Shown: one piece after another, positions 47,492-59,218 of the stretch | How the letters are laid out: every line of letters starts with the position of its first letter | How positions within the stretch are numbered: the first letter of the stretch is position 1 | Source of the DNA: Laccaria trichodermophora | Lineage: Eukaryota > Basidiomycota > Agaricomycetes > Agaricales > Hydnangiaceae | NCBI GenBank assembly: GCA_018417955.1 | Contig: JACTVC010000045.1 | Span: forward strand, 56,990 to 120,989 | Direction of reading: 5' to 3' | Length of the DNA stretch: 64,000 nucleotides | Program-made: the position numbers and the translations under genes | The notes under the pieces: generated by a model | The model's input: the letters and a program-made list of their open reading frames with translations, nothing else | What the model was told of the DNA's origin: nothing | Databases searched by the model: none

Positions 47492-49444
47492 CTAATAGTC
47501 AAAATTAGAATGCGTCGAACAGGCCACTGGCAGTGGATCCCCCGCCAAAGACAGACCATCCCAAGGAGAAAAAGAATCCCATCCTGCTGGCCACTCTGCG
47601 TGATTGATGTTTACAACAGTAGATGGCTTGGTGTTGTTTGATTCGGGGAGAATGATGGCGCCAGTCGTGTACCGCTGGGAAACTGTCATCCCAGTCCCAG
47701 CAAGTGAATCAAGGAATTTATCGAAGTTCTTCGGCTCGCGGCGGTCGAAAGTGACGTGTACTTGTTTGAGCACTCCAACCTTTTCCAATCCACTCCTCTT
47801 TTGGACCAAAGACAACAATTGCGCTTCGGAAAAACTCACGCAATGGCTCCCAATGCATTGAAAAATTTCAAGCATAGGACACAGACAATCGGAATTTTCG
47901 CCGGAAGGAGTAAGGTGATCAAGGACTTTGTCATCGACAGATGAAGGACCGGAGTAGTTGGTGATACGGAGGTAGATGAGAAGTGGCACCGATTCGAGGA
48001 AACCAGTAAGTTCATCCCGAGTCAATGAAGGGATATCTATAAATAATTGCTTCACAGAGTCACCATTACGCGAAAGGAAGTCTACCCATGAGGGCCGACT
48101 CGCGTGACTGCCAGAGAACGGTCTCCGAAATTTAATCTCAAGCTGACGGAGTCTCGGAAGATCAAGATGCTTCAAATGACACTCGTCCCGCCCCCCGCTG
48201 AGTTTGAGAAAAAGGTTCTCGAGAAGGGGAAGAGTAAATGTGTATTCGGATTGCACTTCATGATCGGGTTGTGGGACGATGCCATGTGTTGTGCTTCCCA
48301 CACTCAAGCCACAGCTGACAAGCAGTGGGCATCTCCTCAACACTTTGATAACATCGCCATAGCTGAGAATCGTTGAGTTCCCTCTGAATTGGTGTGAGCC
48401 GTCGAGATCCAGATTGAGATGGGTTAGCTGCGACCAACGCACTGGCAATGAAAGGAGGTTCTCTTTCAGATGTGATAAGGAAAGCTTCCGCAATTTCCTA
48501 GCTGACAAAAGGCCCGAGAATTCCGTCCAGCACCCACCAGCATTTGAGGCGGGCGAATCCCACCCACTTGTTAGAGTCCCACCGGCGATGACGAGAGATT
48601 CCAGCAGCGGTACATCATCCTCTGCGAGCTGTTGTAGCCGGGTAAATGAGTCGTCTGTCGCCCTAAATTCGACTTCTTTCCATCGGCGGCTAGAAGCGAT
48701 TATCTGCACTATTGCAACTTCAGAAATATACATCTTCAAGGTTCTCGATACACGATACTGCAAGTGCGTTGGATTGCAGACGGAGATGGAGATAGGGCAC
48801 TCTCCCGAACGGCTGATCCATTCGCCTGCCGCCTCGCAGCGCCTCTCCACCTTGGCAATAAATGTGGGGTCTGGTTGATCAGGGCCTTGCCCAGTTTCAG
48901 TCATCTGTACGATAGGCGTCGGTATGTGAAGGCTCGCCCAAAGCCGCGGGGTTGATAGTGCGATGGACCTCCACGCACTACATATGCGACCCAGCAAAAT
49001 TGGAGCCTCCAGAAAGCTCATGACAGCATTGTGACCTTCAGGGAGGCAATGAACGAAGATCTCCCCGAGGATGTCGAGCGGGAGTTGGCGAATAGGAGAG
49101 ATCAGTGCTCGATGAGCTTCGATCTCATCACTCAGAGCACGACGCTGGTGATGTAGCTCGTCGAGGATTGATTGCACCCTGTCTATCTCAGCGTCAAGGC
49201 TAGATAAACGCTTGAGCGGTTCGGTCAAAAGCTGCTTGATTTGAAGAGTTTCTGATTCCGTAGGGGTATAATTGGTGTGGAGATTGGATGCATACGGTGA
49301 ATCTATCTGGGTGGTTGCTGATGGCTGTTTTGGACAGACAGTTGTGGTAGGATTCTGACTCATTGCAACCGAGTTTAAGTGAACGGAGCAATAGTATGGT
49401 GCTTCGTTATCTGGATTCTTGAAGTGCTTCTCGTCGTCTTCCAA
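47492..49444 (-). CDS. F-box protein with leucine-rich C-terminus, intact
   Basis: A single exon of 650 codons. An N-terminal coiled coil (SSLDAEIDRVQSILDELHHQ) leads into the F-box, PIRQLPLDILGEIFVHCLPE...ICSAWRSIALSTPRLWASL, around residues 115-170. The rest is a degenerate leucine-rich repeat region (LRKLSLSHLKENLLSLP, LTHLNLDLDG, LPLLENLFLKLS). F-box proteins bring substrates to SCF ubiquitin ligases through Skp1; this family is massively expanded in agaricomycetes and substrates are unknown. Its C-terminal part is nearly the same as the telomere-truncated fragment at 76-867, so it or a sister gene was the source of that duplicate. Confidence 0.9.
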   Translation of the reverse strand: MEDDEKHFKNPDNEAPYYCSVHLNSVAMSQNPTTTVCPKQPSATTQIDSPYASNLHTNYTPTESETLQIKQLLTEPLKRLSSLDAEIDRVQSILDELHHQRRALSDEIEAHRALISPIRQLPLDILGEIFVHCLPEGHNAVMSFLEAPILLGRICSAWRSIALSTPRLWASLHIPTPIVQMTETGQGPDQPDPTFIAKVERRCEAAGEWISRSGECPISISVCNPTHLQYRVSRTLKMYISEVAIVQIIASSRRWKEVEFRATDDSFTRLQQLAEDDVPLLESLVIAGGTLTSGWDSPASNAGGCWTEFSGLLSARKLRKLSLSHLKENLLSLPVRWSQLTHLNLDLDGSHQFRGNSTILSYGDVIKVLRRCPLLVSCGLSVGSTTHGIVPQPDHEVQSEYTFTLPLLENLFLKLSGGRDECHLKHLDLPRLRQLEIKFRRPFSGSHASRPSWVDFLSRNGDSVKQLFIDIPSLTRDELTGFLESVPLLIYLRITNYSGPSSVDDKVLDHLTPSGENSDCLCPMLEIFQCIGSHCVSFSEAQLLSLVQKRSGLEKVGVLKQVHVTFDRREPKNFDKFLDSLAGTGMTVSQRYTTGAIILPESNNTKPSTVVNINHAEWPAGWDSFSPWDGLSLAGDPLPVACSTHSNFDY

Positions 49445-51292
49445 CCTTGGAAGTGATTGTCCAACGATAACAGTGATGGTGGAGCGGGAGGAAATATTAA
49501 AAAAGGTTAGCAGAAAGTGTGACGTAAGGCCTGAGATACACGGCGAAGTTAATGCTCATTCCCACTGAAAATGAAGGAAAACCAAACCGAGCCACACTGA
49601 GCTAATTATAAGCAACACAACGTCATCGATTCAAATCGAGCTGGACCCTGCTCACGCTCGACACGATTGAAGAAAATCCATCCCCACTACTCGTCAAATT
49701 CCTCTGCAACAGTCAGTTCTGCTGCATCAACGATAAACTTGCCCGGCGAAGGTGCTCCGTTGTGCAAACCGACTCCCCAACCCCACACCAAATCACAACC
49801 AAACACAACACGTGCACGCCTCAGCACTTTTCTTTATTTAATTTTATTACTCCCCTCTCGCTCCCGCAGCCTCTCCGTCGCCCTCCTCTTCCCCACCACG
49901 TTACCATCTCGCGCCGTCTCCACAATACTTCCACCAAACGATCTCCCGGCCAGCCGGCGTTGGTCACTGACTCACCTCTCCGGCTTCAGTCGCTCTACGA
50001 TGCACACTCTCGTCTCGTTAAGGGAGAAGACCAGTGGTCGTCGATAGGTATTTCGGCCCTTGTATGCGGTTTTCCATGTGACGGCATTTGTGCTAGGATC
50101 TAGTAAGAGCCCCCTTTGCATTGGTGAAGAATCTAAGTTGATTGTATGCGACGTATGTGCGCCGTTCAGTCACTGGTCCATGTACGCTTGGTGGTCTTTG
50201 GTTTACAGGACACATCGCGGGTGAAGGTGGTTGTTTTTAAGAGGTAGGGACCCTTGTTCTGTTCAATTCTTTGGTGTATGCTGACTATATGCGTTGAAAT
50301 TTAGCTTTGGCGCCCCACCTTGCAACACATGCAGTCAAGTCAAAGAAGAAGTATGAGGGGAAAGCATTTGAAGCTGAGGTTGCTGAGATATGGGAGAAAG
50401 TGAGTCCGTCATTCGGGGGCATACATGGTTTGCTCACTCCACATTCCATCCAACACTTCTCGGTAATCAGACCTTTGAATAAATGACGAAAGCGACGGCA
50501 AGAAATCATCTCATGCGAAGACGGCACGAGAAACAAGGAGACAAGGCCGCGAGAAACGGTACGTACGTTTTCGGATTCTCGGAAGCATAATGACTGACGT
50601 TATGACGAAGTGGCATAACGATCAGTCATTTCTGCTAGCTGGCACTGGCACCTGCAAATGTGGTTCGTGAACTGTAACGCCGTTGATTTTTTCGTTATCG
50701 CTGGCAGCGCTGTTTATTTTTATTTCCAGAAATTTTTACTTTACGATGTCCCGTTTACGTAGCGGCACGCATCGTACTTGGTCCTTAAGCAAGCTCCGTT
50801 TCCTCATCAACACTCCCCACTCTCTGGTCGCCTTGCTCAGGCCGGTGACTGCTTTAGTACGTCACTTCAACTGCTCACACTTAGAATTTCTCATTGACTC
50901 TGTTTTTCAAGTACCTGACATGTCGTAACCCAAGTAGAACCCGCGTCTTGTGGTAAGTCGTCTTTCTTTCACCTTTTCCGTTCTTTTCTGACTTGGCGAT
51001 TTCGGTTGTGCCGTTCAATTTGGCTCGCTTAGGTCTCTGGCGCACTTTATGCCGCTCCTCGCCATTCTTGTCACTTTTGCTCAACGGCCAAGTCTTGAAA
51101 CGGATTCTCAAGGTCTCGGTTTCGCTCGATTCCATTCGATATGCTCAGACACTTAGTTTCTGTCTGGATCGATGTGGTTTGGTCGCATTGTCCACCATCA
51201 GTTTGCTCTCGCTAGATTAGATTTGGTTTCGGTTAGATAGCTCTCGATGTAGCTGGGTTTGAAATCTAGCCAGACTCGTAAAAGTCTCTATC
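49445..51292. other. Spacer with coding-like fragments, no complete gene
   Basis: A Ser/Thr/Pro-rich plus ORF (49667-50047), RPLYAVFHVTAFVLGSS near 50050-50105, KSKKKYEGKAFEAEVAEIWE (50335-50400) and MTKATARNHLMRRRHEKQGD (50483-50545) look like exons on the plus strand, but I could not connect them in phase or name a family. The part from 50680 on is pyrimidine-rich and without clear content. Confidence 0.35.
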
Positions 51293-51424
51293 GTCGAACC
51301 ACATCTAAACCACATCAGCAAAACCTGGGTGAGCTAGGCAGCACGTGGCAGGGCTGTGTAGTGCCATAGCACCATAGAAAGGGGTATCACCTTTACAGTC
51401 ACCTGCGTGTTCTATGCAGCTCTA

Positions 51425-51548
51425 CATAGAAACGCACAGCCACTACACAGCACTCCCTAGAATCTCAGAGCAGATCTGCAGCCATTCATAGAAACACATA
51501 GCCACTTCATAGTGCTCCCTAGAATTACGGAGCAGATCTGCAGCCCTC
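51425..51548. repeat. Two tandem 62-bp repeats
   Basis: Two adjacent units starting CATAGAAAC and ending GAGCAGATCTGCAGCC plus three bases, with about 10 differences between them. CAGATCTG inside each is itself a palindrome. Confidence 0.8.
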
Positions 51549-51710
51549 AGTAGCAACCCCTGGGGTCTGCAGATTCCTAGAGGAGGGGCATACATTCTGC
51601 TCATTTTAATACCATATTGCATGATTTTTACACAGAACTTGTGTTACGAAAAAATAAGTTTATTGTCTGCACTACTACATTATACAAGATATCTTAATAT
51701 TCTACATAGT

Positions 51711-52496
51711 AATGACTGCAGACCGTCCATCTTTCATCAACAGAGGGAGGATGCCATTCACGGACAAGGAAGGGAGGATGCCATTCGCCAACAAGGAAGG
51801 GAGGACGGTTGTTTGTCGAGGGACGGAGCCGTTCTTCAAAGGAGGGAGGACGCCATTCGTCGACAAGGGAGGGAGGACACCGTTCGTCGACAACAGACGG
51901 AAGATGCGTTTGTCGACAAGCGAGGGAAGACGCCGTTTTTCAAGGCAGGGGGAACGCCATTTATCAACGAGAGAGGGAGGACGCCGTTCATCAACGAGGG
52001 AGGGAGGACACCATTCGTCGAGGGAGAAACACCGTCCGTCAAGGGAGGGAGGATGCCGTTCGTCGACGAGTGAGGGAGCAGTTCATCGAGGGAGGACACT
52101 GTTCATCGGGGGAGCCGTTTGTCGAGGGAGGGGGGCGGTTTGTCAAGAGGGAGCCTTTCGTCAAGGGAGGGAGCTGTTTGCCGAGAGAGGGAGCCATTCG
52201 TTGAGGGAGGAGTTGTTTGTCGACGAGGGAGCTGTTCGTCGATGAGGGAGGGATCTTTTCTTTAAGGGAGGAAGCCATTCTTCACGGGAGCGAGCTGTTC
52301 TTCAAGGGAGGCAGGGAGCCATTCTTCAAGGGGGGGAGGAAGCCATTCTTCAAGAGAGGGAGGATGCCGTTCTTCAAGGGAGGGAGGACGCCGTTCATGG
52401 ACGAGGGAGGACACTGTTCATCGAGGGACGCAGTTCGTCAACGAGGGAGGGAGGATGCTGTAACTCGACGAGGGAGGACGCCGTTTGTCAAGGAGA
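51711..52496 (+). repeat. Minisatellite with irregular ~24-39-bp GGGAGGACGCC units
   Basis: About 0.8 kb consists of variations on GTCGACAAGGGAGGGAGGACGCCGTTC. All three plus frames are fairly open because the unit contains few stops, so long ORFs arise (GGRTPFVDKGGRTPFV in one frame), but there is no start context, splice structure or domain. I treat these ORFs as by-products of the repeat. Confidence 0.8.
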
Positions 52497-54069
52497 AGTT
52501 GAACATTGTGGTGGGAAGGAAGAACAATGAATTTCCGTGTTGGGAAATTCAAAGTTCAACATAATCACATGATGTCGGAGTTTCAACGGACTTAAACGAA
52601 TTGTCTTGCAACTTGAAGTTGTTTGTTGCCTGTCACTGTCTTTCACAGAAAGCATGGCATTCGAGGTGGGCATACACAATTGTAGATGGCACCATGTAAT
52701 CAGGCAAATATAAAGTTCATATTGGAAAATTATTGAACAATTTCCGAGCCTTCCAAGAAATTTGCAGTTGTTACCAGAAATTTCCTGGCTATTTCCATGA
52801 TTTCCCAAAATTTCCTGTTTTTTGGTAGTAGTACTAGTAGTAACAATTGAAGTTGTCTAAGTTCGAAAATGTGAGTTGAGCGCGGCACGTGACTTCCCGC
52901 AACAGTACCGACTTCCATCAATTCACACTTACACTTTCTAGGGTAGCTCATAGCTATAACTTCATGAGTATTGCACCGTTTGGCCTCTATGTAGGCTTAT
53001 TTTAATTGCTTCATTCACGCGAATGCAATCCAATTTACGGCGTAGAAAAATTTGGAGTACCTCACAAACTGTAGCATAAACTATTTGGCCTGTATTAGAC
53101 ATCTGAAATATATATTATCATCATGAGTTCTGCTCCGTTTCATGCAATTTTGGGCTTGTTAGAAACGCACAAATTAGAGCTTTAAAACGGGTCTGAGAGC
53201 CCCTAATATTTCGACGTTTAAGGCGACCTCCGATAACATTTACCGTTTTTAGACAGATTCTTCACCAGTAATTGGTCCAAAGCCATTTGAGTTTTGAACG
53301 AAATACTACGTAAATAGACGCGTTGGAATCGGCTTGAACACCACTTTCCAACGCAAAAAAAATCACAAAAGACGAATATGTTTTGCAAAAGATACTTCAT
53401 ATTCTTTCTTGTTGCAATCTTTGTAGGTCAATCAATCTCTGGACAGTGTTGTACTTTCTTCTTATTCCAGGCGTATTTTGGTCATAAATTATTCATATAC
53501 AATAGGGAATGTGTTTTCTACTGAAATCTAGTATACTTGTAGTTTGACTCCCTATAAGGGCTGGGTAGAAAGTGGAGGCCCCTCTATAGCACCCTATAGT
53601 AACAGCACAAGTCTCTGTAGTGCTGTATAGCACAAGCTTACGCCCACACAGTGCTGTGGAGCACTGTGGAGCGCTAGGGCATCTAGCCAAACTTGGCGTG
53701 TAACTATGGGAAACTATGATATTAGCGGAAGCACTATGCCTGTCTACGTGGGAAAATCAGGTTTTGCTGATGCATTAGATTTGGCTCGACGTGGTTCGAC
53801 CCCCCTAGCCCTCATTTTCACTGGGGCTCATTGCTGATATTAATAAAGGGGTCACGTACCGGTGAATGGATCCCGTCCTTTTGTTGCGTTGTAACCTCGA
53901 GTACCTTGCAAGTTGAGAAAATGATCAACAAATGATTGAGGCACTGAGCGCTGAGCTTCCGGGACAAGCCGTCCCACCGATCATTTCCCCCGGATTGGGC
54001 AACTTGAAGCTCCCGCCCGTCACGGAAGCCGAACTGTGTGATCCCACTCAATCGTTTGCTCGACTTGAA

Positions 54070-56933
54070 ATGGCAAAGAAGGCGACGTCCGCGGCCGCGA
54101 AAGCGCAGAAGAAAGCCAAAATAGCTCAAAAAGTAGAGAAGAAAGAGAACAAAAAGGCCGTTAAAACAAAAACATCATCTACCCCACAGTCAACGTCGAA
54201 GTCGTCAAAGGCGAAATCTAGAGCGGACTCAGACACGGACGATGATGATCTGGAGGGAATCCTTGATAAGGTATGATACTTTACGAGATGCACAGTGATT
54301 GTTTTGACGGTCGTCGTGATCAGTAGATGCGGAGAGAGTGGGAAGAAGCACATACTGTGACTGAAGAGCTCGTCGAAGGTCCACCAAGCAGACGCGCAAA
54401 CGCTACACTCACTACGTGTCCTATAGGGAACCATCTATGGTGCATCGGTGGCGAATTCTTCAGCGAGGATGGGCGAGCTGTGAGCTTTTCCCTTTCTCTA
54501 CTTAAAGTGTGATCCATCTGATAACACCACACAGCACTTTTACAACGACGTCTTTCGATACACCCCAGAGAAAGACGAATGGCGCAAATTCGTATCTCCA
54601 ACATGTCCTGGCCCGCGATCCGCACATGCAGTCGTTGCCTCTGCCGCGGGGGGCGGGAAGTTGTTCCTCTTTGGAGGAGAGTACAGCTCCCTGCACCAGA
54701 ACACGTTCCATCACTACCGCGATTTTTGGGTGTTCGATATTCAAACGCATTCTTGGGACCGGATCGATACGAAAGTCCGCCCCAGCGCGAGATCGGGCCA
54801 TCGGATGGCACTTTGGAAGGGTTTTGTCGTTTTGTTTGGAGGGTTTTATGACCCTGGGGTTACCAGTGCGCTTTCATGCTTTTCTTACGTGTATATCTCC
54901 TGAAAGCCGACCCAGCTAGGTACCTTAACGACCTATGGGTCTTCGATATGCAGGAGTACAAATGGTCTCAAGTTGAGTTCAAGGAAACAGAGCTGAAACC
55001 ATCGTTCGTCTCTCCGACACCCATTACATTCACGTGTGACTCTCTTCTTAGTCCGCGAAGTGGATTCTCCTTCCTTCCCTGCACGGACGGCATCATCCTC
55101 CATGGTGTGACTGCACTTCCTGTCTTTGATTTACTCTTGACTGAATGTCGATTTCGCAGGAGGTTACTGTAAAGAATACTTCAAAGGCAAACGCCCTGTC
55201 GGCCGCATGCTTGAAGATACATGGCTTCTAAAGTAAACCATTCCCCAGCCATCTGCGCTTCGACTTACGCTGCGGTTATAGGATCACTACACCAGAGCCA
55301 CTCACAAGCTCTTCTACAACCGCTCCCACCAAATCCAAACCGTCCTCGAGTTCTCAGCACAATCACGGTTTATCATTCAAATGGGAACGCCGAAAGCGCG
55401 CGTCGGACGCGTATGCCCCGTCCATCCGCTCAGGGTGTACGATGGCGCTTTGGCCCGCACGAGGGATGGGCATACTGTTTGGAGGGGTGACGGATGAAGA
55501 TAAGGACGAGGAGACTTTGGACAGTGTGTTTTGGAACGACTTGTACGTTTCATTCAGACCGTTCTTCTTCATTTCGGTCCTCAATTCTTTTTGTCCACTC
55601 CTTCTGCGTTGTTAGATATGGTTACCAACTTTCAGGTAAAGGACGGTGGACGAGTTTGGCGCTCAAAGCACCAAAATCTAAGGGAAGTGCGAAAGCGAAG
55701 AAAAAGAAGCAGAAGGAGAAGAATTGGAGCGATAATGAAGGAAGCGGTGACGATGCTGGGTTGGTGGCGGAAGACAGTGAAGTGGTGCGCGTACTCTTCA
55801 CTCCAACTCTCTGGTATCAATAGTTGGATTTCCAGGCCGACAAGACCCCAATCACGCCACTTCAATCTGCACCCTCCAAGTCAAACAACCATGAGACCAG
55901 TGCTAATGAAGACCCCAATCTCACGCTTCCAATGCCACGGTATAACACCATGCTTACTGTTCTGAGAAACACGCTTTACATGTACGTCTTTTCCGGTCGT
56001 AATCAACTTGCTTCGGTTAACCACTTACCCCATGGTAGATACGGTGGGATATATGAACGCGGTTCTCGGGAATATACACTGGACGACTTTTATTCCATTC
56101 AACTGGACAAACTGGATAAGTGTACTTGTTTGAAGGAGAGTGCGGTGATTGTGCCGGACGTGGGAGAGGAGAGTAGTAGCAGTGATGACGACGACGACGA
56201 AGACGACGAAAGTGGGGGTGAAGATGATAGTGATGATGAGGGTGGGGAGGGCACACTGGTCGGCGATGAGATTGAGGAAGGCGGTATAAAGAAGGCGATT
56301 GCTGTTCCTGTCTTGGAAGTGGCGAACGAAGAAGGGGCGGAAGGGGGTCACGAAGAAGGGTTCAAGGAGATTCAAGATGAAGAGGTGCTTACCTTGCTAC
56401 CAGCCTCGAGCGCGTTATGGTCCTATTTACCCCGTTGTAGGATATTCTGCGAAAGCAAGCTTCTGCCTTTATGGGCGTCTCAAAAGACACCACCCGATCA
56501 GCCGAGGATGTCATCAGCACACCGCTGCCTGGAGAAACGCTTGCGATGTTCTACGCTCGATCTCGTCAGTGTCCCTCTTTTGAAGCCGGTCCATTTTACT
56601 CAACGAAGGTATGTATGGGTGATATAGGTGAACATTGGACAAGCAAAGTTTTCGGTACCAGTGATAATCGGGGAAAGGAGTTGCGCCGAGATGGTTTTGC
56701 ACTAGCCGAGGAACGATATGGTGCGCTCCATCTACTCTACTCACTTTCCGTTTGTTGTGAAATTTGGAAGTCTTGAGTATGCTGACGATACATTTTTAGC
56801 GGAGTACAAACCAATCCTCGAAAAGGTTGAGAAGATTCTCGCAGAAGCTGGGCTGGACGAGGATGAGATGAGGCGCAGCGCCGTCACTGGAACTGGGGGT
56901 AATTTGGCTGAACAAAGTCGAAACCGAAGGTGA
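54070..56933 (+). CDS. Kelch-repeat protein, Kel3/KLHDC4-like
   Basis: Thirteen exons, all in phase, give 727 residues: 54070-54270, 54327-54479, 54535-54865, 54916-55003, 55052-55104, 55160-55232, 55282-55542, 55616-55784, 55824-55981, 56039-56384, 56441-56564, 56628-56720 and 56800-56933. The lysine-rich start MAKKATSAAAKAQKKAK matches the family. Kelch blades follow: LWCIGGEFF, HFYNDVFRYTPEKDEW, KLFLFGGEYSS, YRDFWVFDIQTHSWDRI, FVVLFGGFYDPG, YLNDLWVFDMQEYKW, GILFGGVTDED and IYERGSREYTLDDFYS. An acidic stretch (SSSSDDDDDEDDESGGEDD) and a C-terminal helical region with HWTSKVFGTSD and EYKPILEKVEKILAEAG complete it. Yeast Kel3 is cytoplasmic and poorly characterised. An in-frame ATG at 53932 is less likely the start. 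A MITE begins two bases after the stop codon. Confidence 0.9.
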
Positions 56934-57281
56934 TACTGTACTAATCCAATCAATTCGTCGCACCCTGTGACCTGTGACCGACGCGACGAAATTTTGGTTT
57001 CGTCGCGTCACCAGGGAAGGTGTGACTGCCGGAAATTTTCGTCGAAATGTCGGAGTAGCCCTCTGTCCATAGATAATTTAAAATAGTTCAGAGAACTTTG
57101 CTAGAGAGACGTAGAGGGCGAAAAAATCGATTTCTAACAAAAAAAGACCCCAATTTTGCTCCTTTTCTGACTGACCTGGTGGTTTCGTCGCTGGCTCCTG
57201 TGACCTGTGACCGCTTAGAATTTCGTCGATTTTGGACCCCGTGTGACGCGTGACCGACGAATTGATTGGATTAGTACAGTA
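56934..57281. mobile_element. 344-bp MITE with TA duplication (Tc1/mariner-like)
   Basis: Element 56936-57279 has perfect 25-bp inverted ends starting CTGTACTAATCCAATCAATT and is flanked by TA on each side. Within, CTGTGACCTGTGACCG and GACGAAATTTTGG-type motifs recur in inverted order, giving an extended fold-back. TA duplication and size fit Tc1/mariner-derived MITEs. Its left TA directly follows the TGA of the Kel3-like gene, so it supplies the whole start of that gene's 3' UTR. Confidence 0.88.
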
Positions 57282-57380
57282 TTGTCCAGAAAATAAATAA
57301 ATATTCAACAGTAAATATTTGTGGGCACGTGGCGTCTGCATGATTCGTTGAAAAATCAACGCTCTCTCTCACTCATTCCA

Positions 57381-59026
57381 ATGAGCTTAACGAAGGGTAT
57401 AACAGTGGACATCGCCACGCCCGATTTTGGCCTTCGACATGGACCCAACACAATCGGGATGAAGGCAACGTCGTGTACACGCTGCCATCTTCCACGAATT
57501 CCTCTCAACCAGGACTTTAAACAATGTCCAGACTGCAGAAATAAAGCGCGCATCGCATGCGAAACATATAGAAAGAGAAAGCTGTTGGATAAGCGGGGCC
57601 GAGTCACTTTGAATCAGGGCAATTCAACCCCCCAGAATTGGACAGACACGCAGTCGAGCACGAAACTTTTGAAACGACCTCTGGAGAGCGAGGATAGCGA
57701 GAAGGCGGCGAAGAGGAGTCGGAATTCGATTGCTGAGGTGGGAGTCAATGCGAAAGATCCGGTACAGGTGAATATTCTTGGTCCTCCATAGAAACTCAAC
57801 AGAGCTTTCTCTCAGAATGGACCCTCAACCTCATCAAGTACGAGGACCGTCTTAACAACTCCCGCCGGTTCTTCTACCCTTCGCCAATACCAGACAAGCA
57901 CTCCTGAAGGCGGAGTAAACTCAAAAGATCGGGTGCGGGTCAGTCTATTCTTAGTCATTCGCTGGATCTGACAAAGCACTTCGTCAGGATTCATCCTCAT
58001 CAACTACGCGGACCATCTCAAGAACATTTGCGGGCCAAGCCAACCATCCCCAATACCAAGCGAGCGTTACTGAAGGCGGAGTCAACGCGAACGACCGGGT
58101 GAAGGTGTGTTTATCATCCCTCGTTCACTATGTGCTGACTAACCTTTCAACTAGAATGTTTCCTCATCCTCATCGACTACGAAGGCAATTTCAACGACCC
58201 TCGCGACCCTCGCCGGTCCACATACCCATCCCCAAAACCAGGCGAGTATTACCACACCAATCTCCCGGTTCTCTCGCTGATGCACAACTCCAGAACCCTC
58301 CCCTCGTTATGCCTCCCCGTAATTCATATTTGCATGGTGAACATCTGGTCAGTCTTCTCGCTCGTAATCCCGCGGGTGGATTCATCTAATCTATCATGTC
58401 TTAGCGTTTCCCCCCCACAACACAGGTCCCTAGCCCACAAGTCTACGCAACACCCCCCATTTCACAACAAAACCCTCCAAACGCCACTTTTCATGCCACA
58501 CAGTCGTCCACCAACTCACTCCTTCAAGTCGATACACTCACTCCCTCACCCTTTCGACCCCGTCTTACCCCAACGGATCGTCTAAGTCTATCAATAGAAT
58601 TTCAATCCTCCGCCGAGCTATATGCCCTTCTCAAAGCCAGTCTCTCCTCCAGCATACCAAATCAAAAATCTCAATTCCGACTCCAATTCTCCGGGCACTT
58701 TTCCATAGTCGCAAATCCCGTGATAAATAATCGCGAGCGCGCGAGGCTTGTGGTGAAAGATCTGCGAGACGTTGCTGGGCTTTCCTTCGTGTTTGTTCTA
58801 TTTTTACTTTATCATTGATCATACTTACCTACCCAATCAACACAGAAAAGCTTCCACGACAAGTACCGGTCGGAAAAGGGGAAAGGTCAGCCTGAAATAC
58901 GCGTGTGCCTGCCTTCCTCCGCTAGATTGTAGTGGAGCGGTTATCGTTCGCGTTGAGAACGATGATTCGCATCCTATAGAGACGATCAAGGGCCAGAAGA
59001 TTTGGGTGGAGATCAACCATTGGTAG
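57381..59026 (+). CDS. Zinc-motif protein with repeated exons, function unknown
   Basis: Seven exons join in phase to 437 residues: 57381-57767, 57816-57938, 57988-58104, 58155-58241, 58294-58347, 58426-58790 and 58846-59026. The N-terminal part has C-x2-C and C-x2-C knuckles (CTRCHLPRIPLN...CPDCRNKARIACETYRKRK) suggesting a small zinc-binding, possibly nucleic-acid-binding module. Exons 1-3 end in near-identical segments EVGVNAKDPVQ, EGGVNSKDRVR and EGGVNANDRVK, and exons 2-4 share a Ser/Thr-rich beginning, so one exon has been tandemly duplicated. The C-terminal part (SLSIEFQSSAELYALLKASL...VIVRVENDD) is a possible folded domain that I do not recognise. Intron 4 (58242-58293) appears to start with GC. 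Confidence 0.72.
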
Positions 59027-59218
59027 TGTGTGGTATTGTTCAAACGGTTTTCAATTTGAATTGGATAATGATAGACGCAAAACCGATGCCCTTTCTAATA
59101 GAATGTGCCCTTCCCTTGCTTACTCGCACTGCAGATCAACACACCATTTTATTATGACAGGTCAAGAATCTAAAAAAATCTGCAACTGTGCACTGAATCT
59201 GCGCCGCCCTTTCCGAAA

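Larger units (their letters stand above)
51293..53800. repeat. 2.5-kb unit bounded by short inverted repeats
   Basis: The left end GTCGAACCAC-TCTAA-CATCAGCAAAACCTG recurs inverted at the right, where the plus strand reads CAGGTTTTGCTGATG-TTAGATTTGGC and ends GTGGTTCGAC. Both ends carry many small palindromes built on GTGCTATAGCAC/AGTGCT; one at 53647-53668 has a 9-bp stem (CACAGTGCT/AGCACTGTG). No target duplication is evident. The interior holds a 62-bp tandem repeat and a minisatellite. It is probably a large non-autonomous element. Confidence 0.5.

Noticed and set aside
51621..52278. Several overlapping 80-177-codon ORFs in the minisatellite
   Set aside because: Repeat units with few stops open all plus frames at once; no start context, introns or domain support a gene.
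51711..52496. CRISPR-like array
   Set aside because: Units are irregular in length with no constant repeat and unique spacer pattern, and the genome is eukaryotic.
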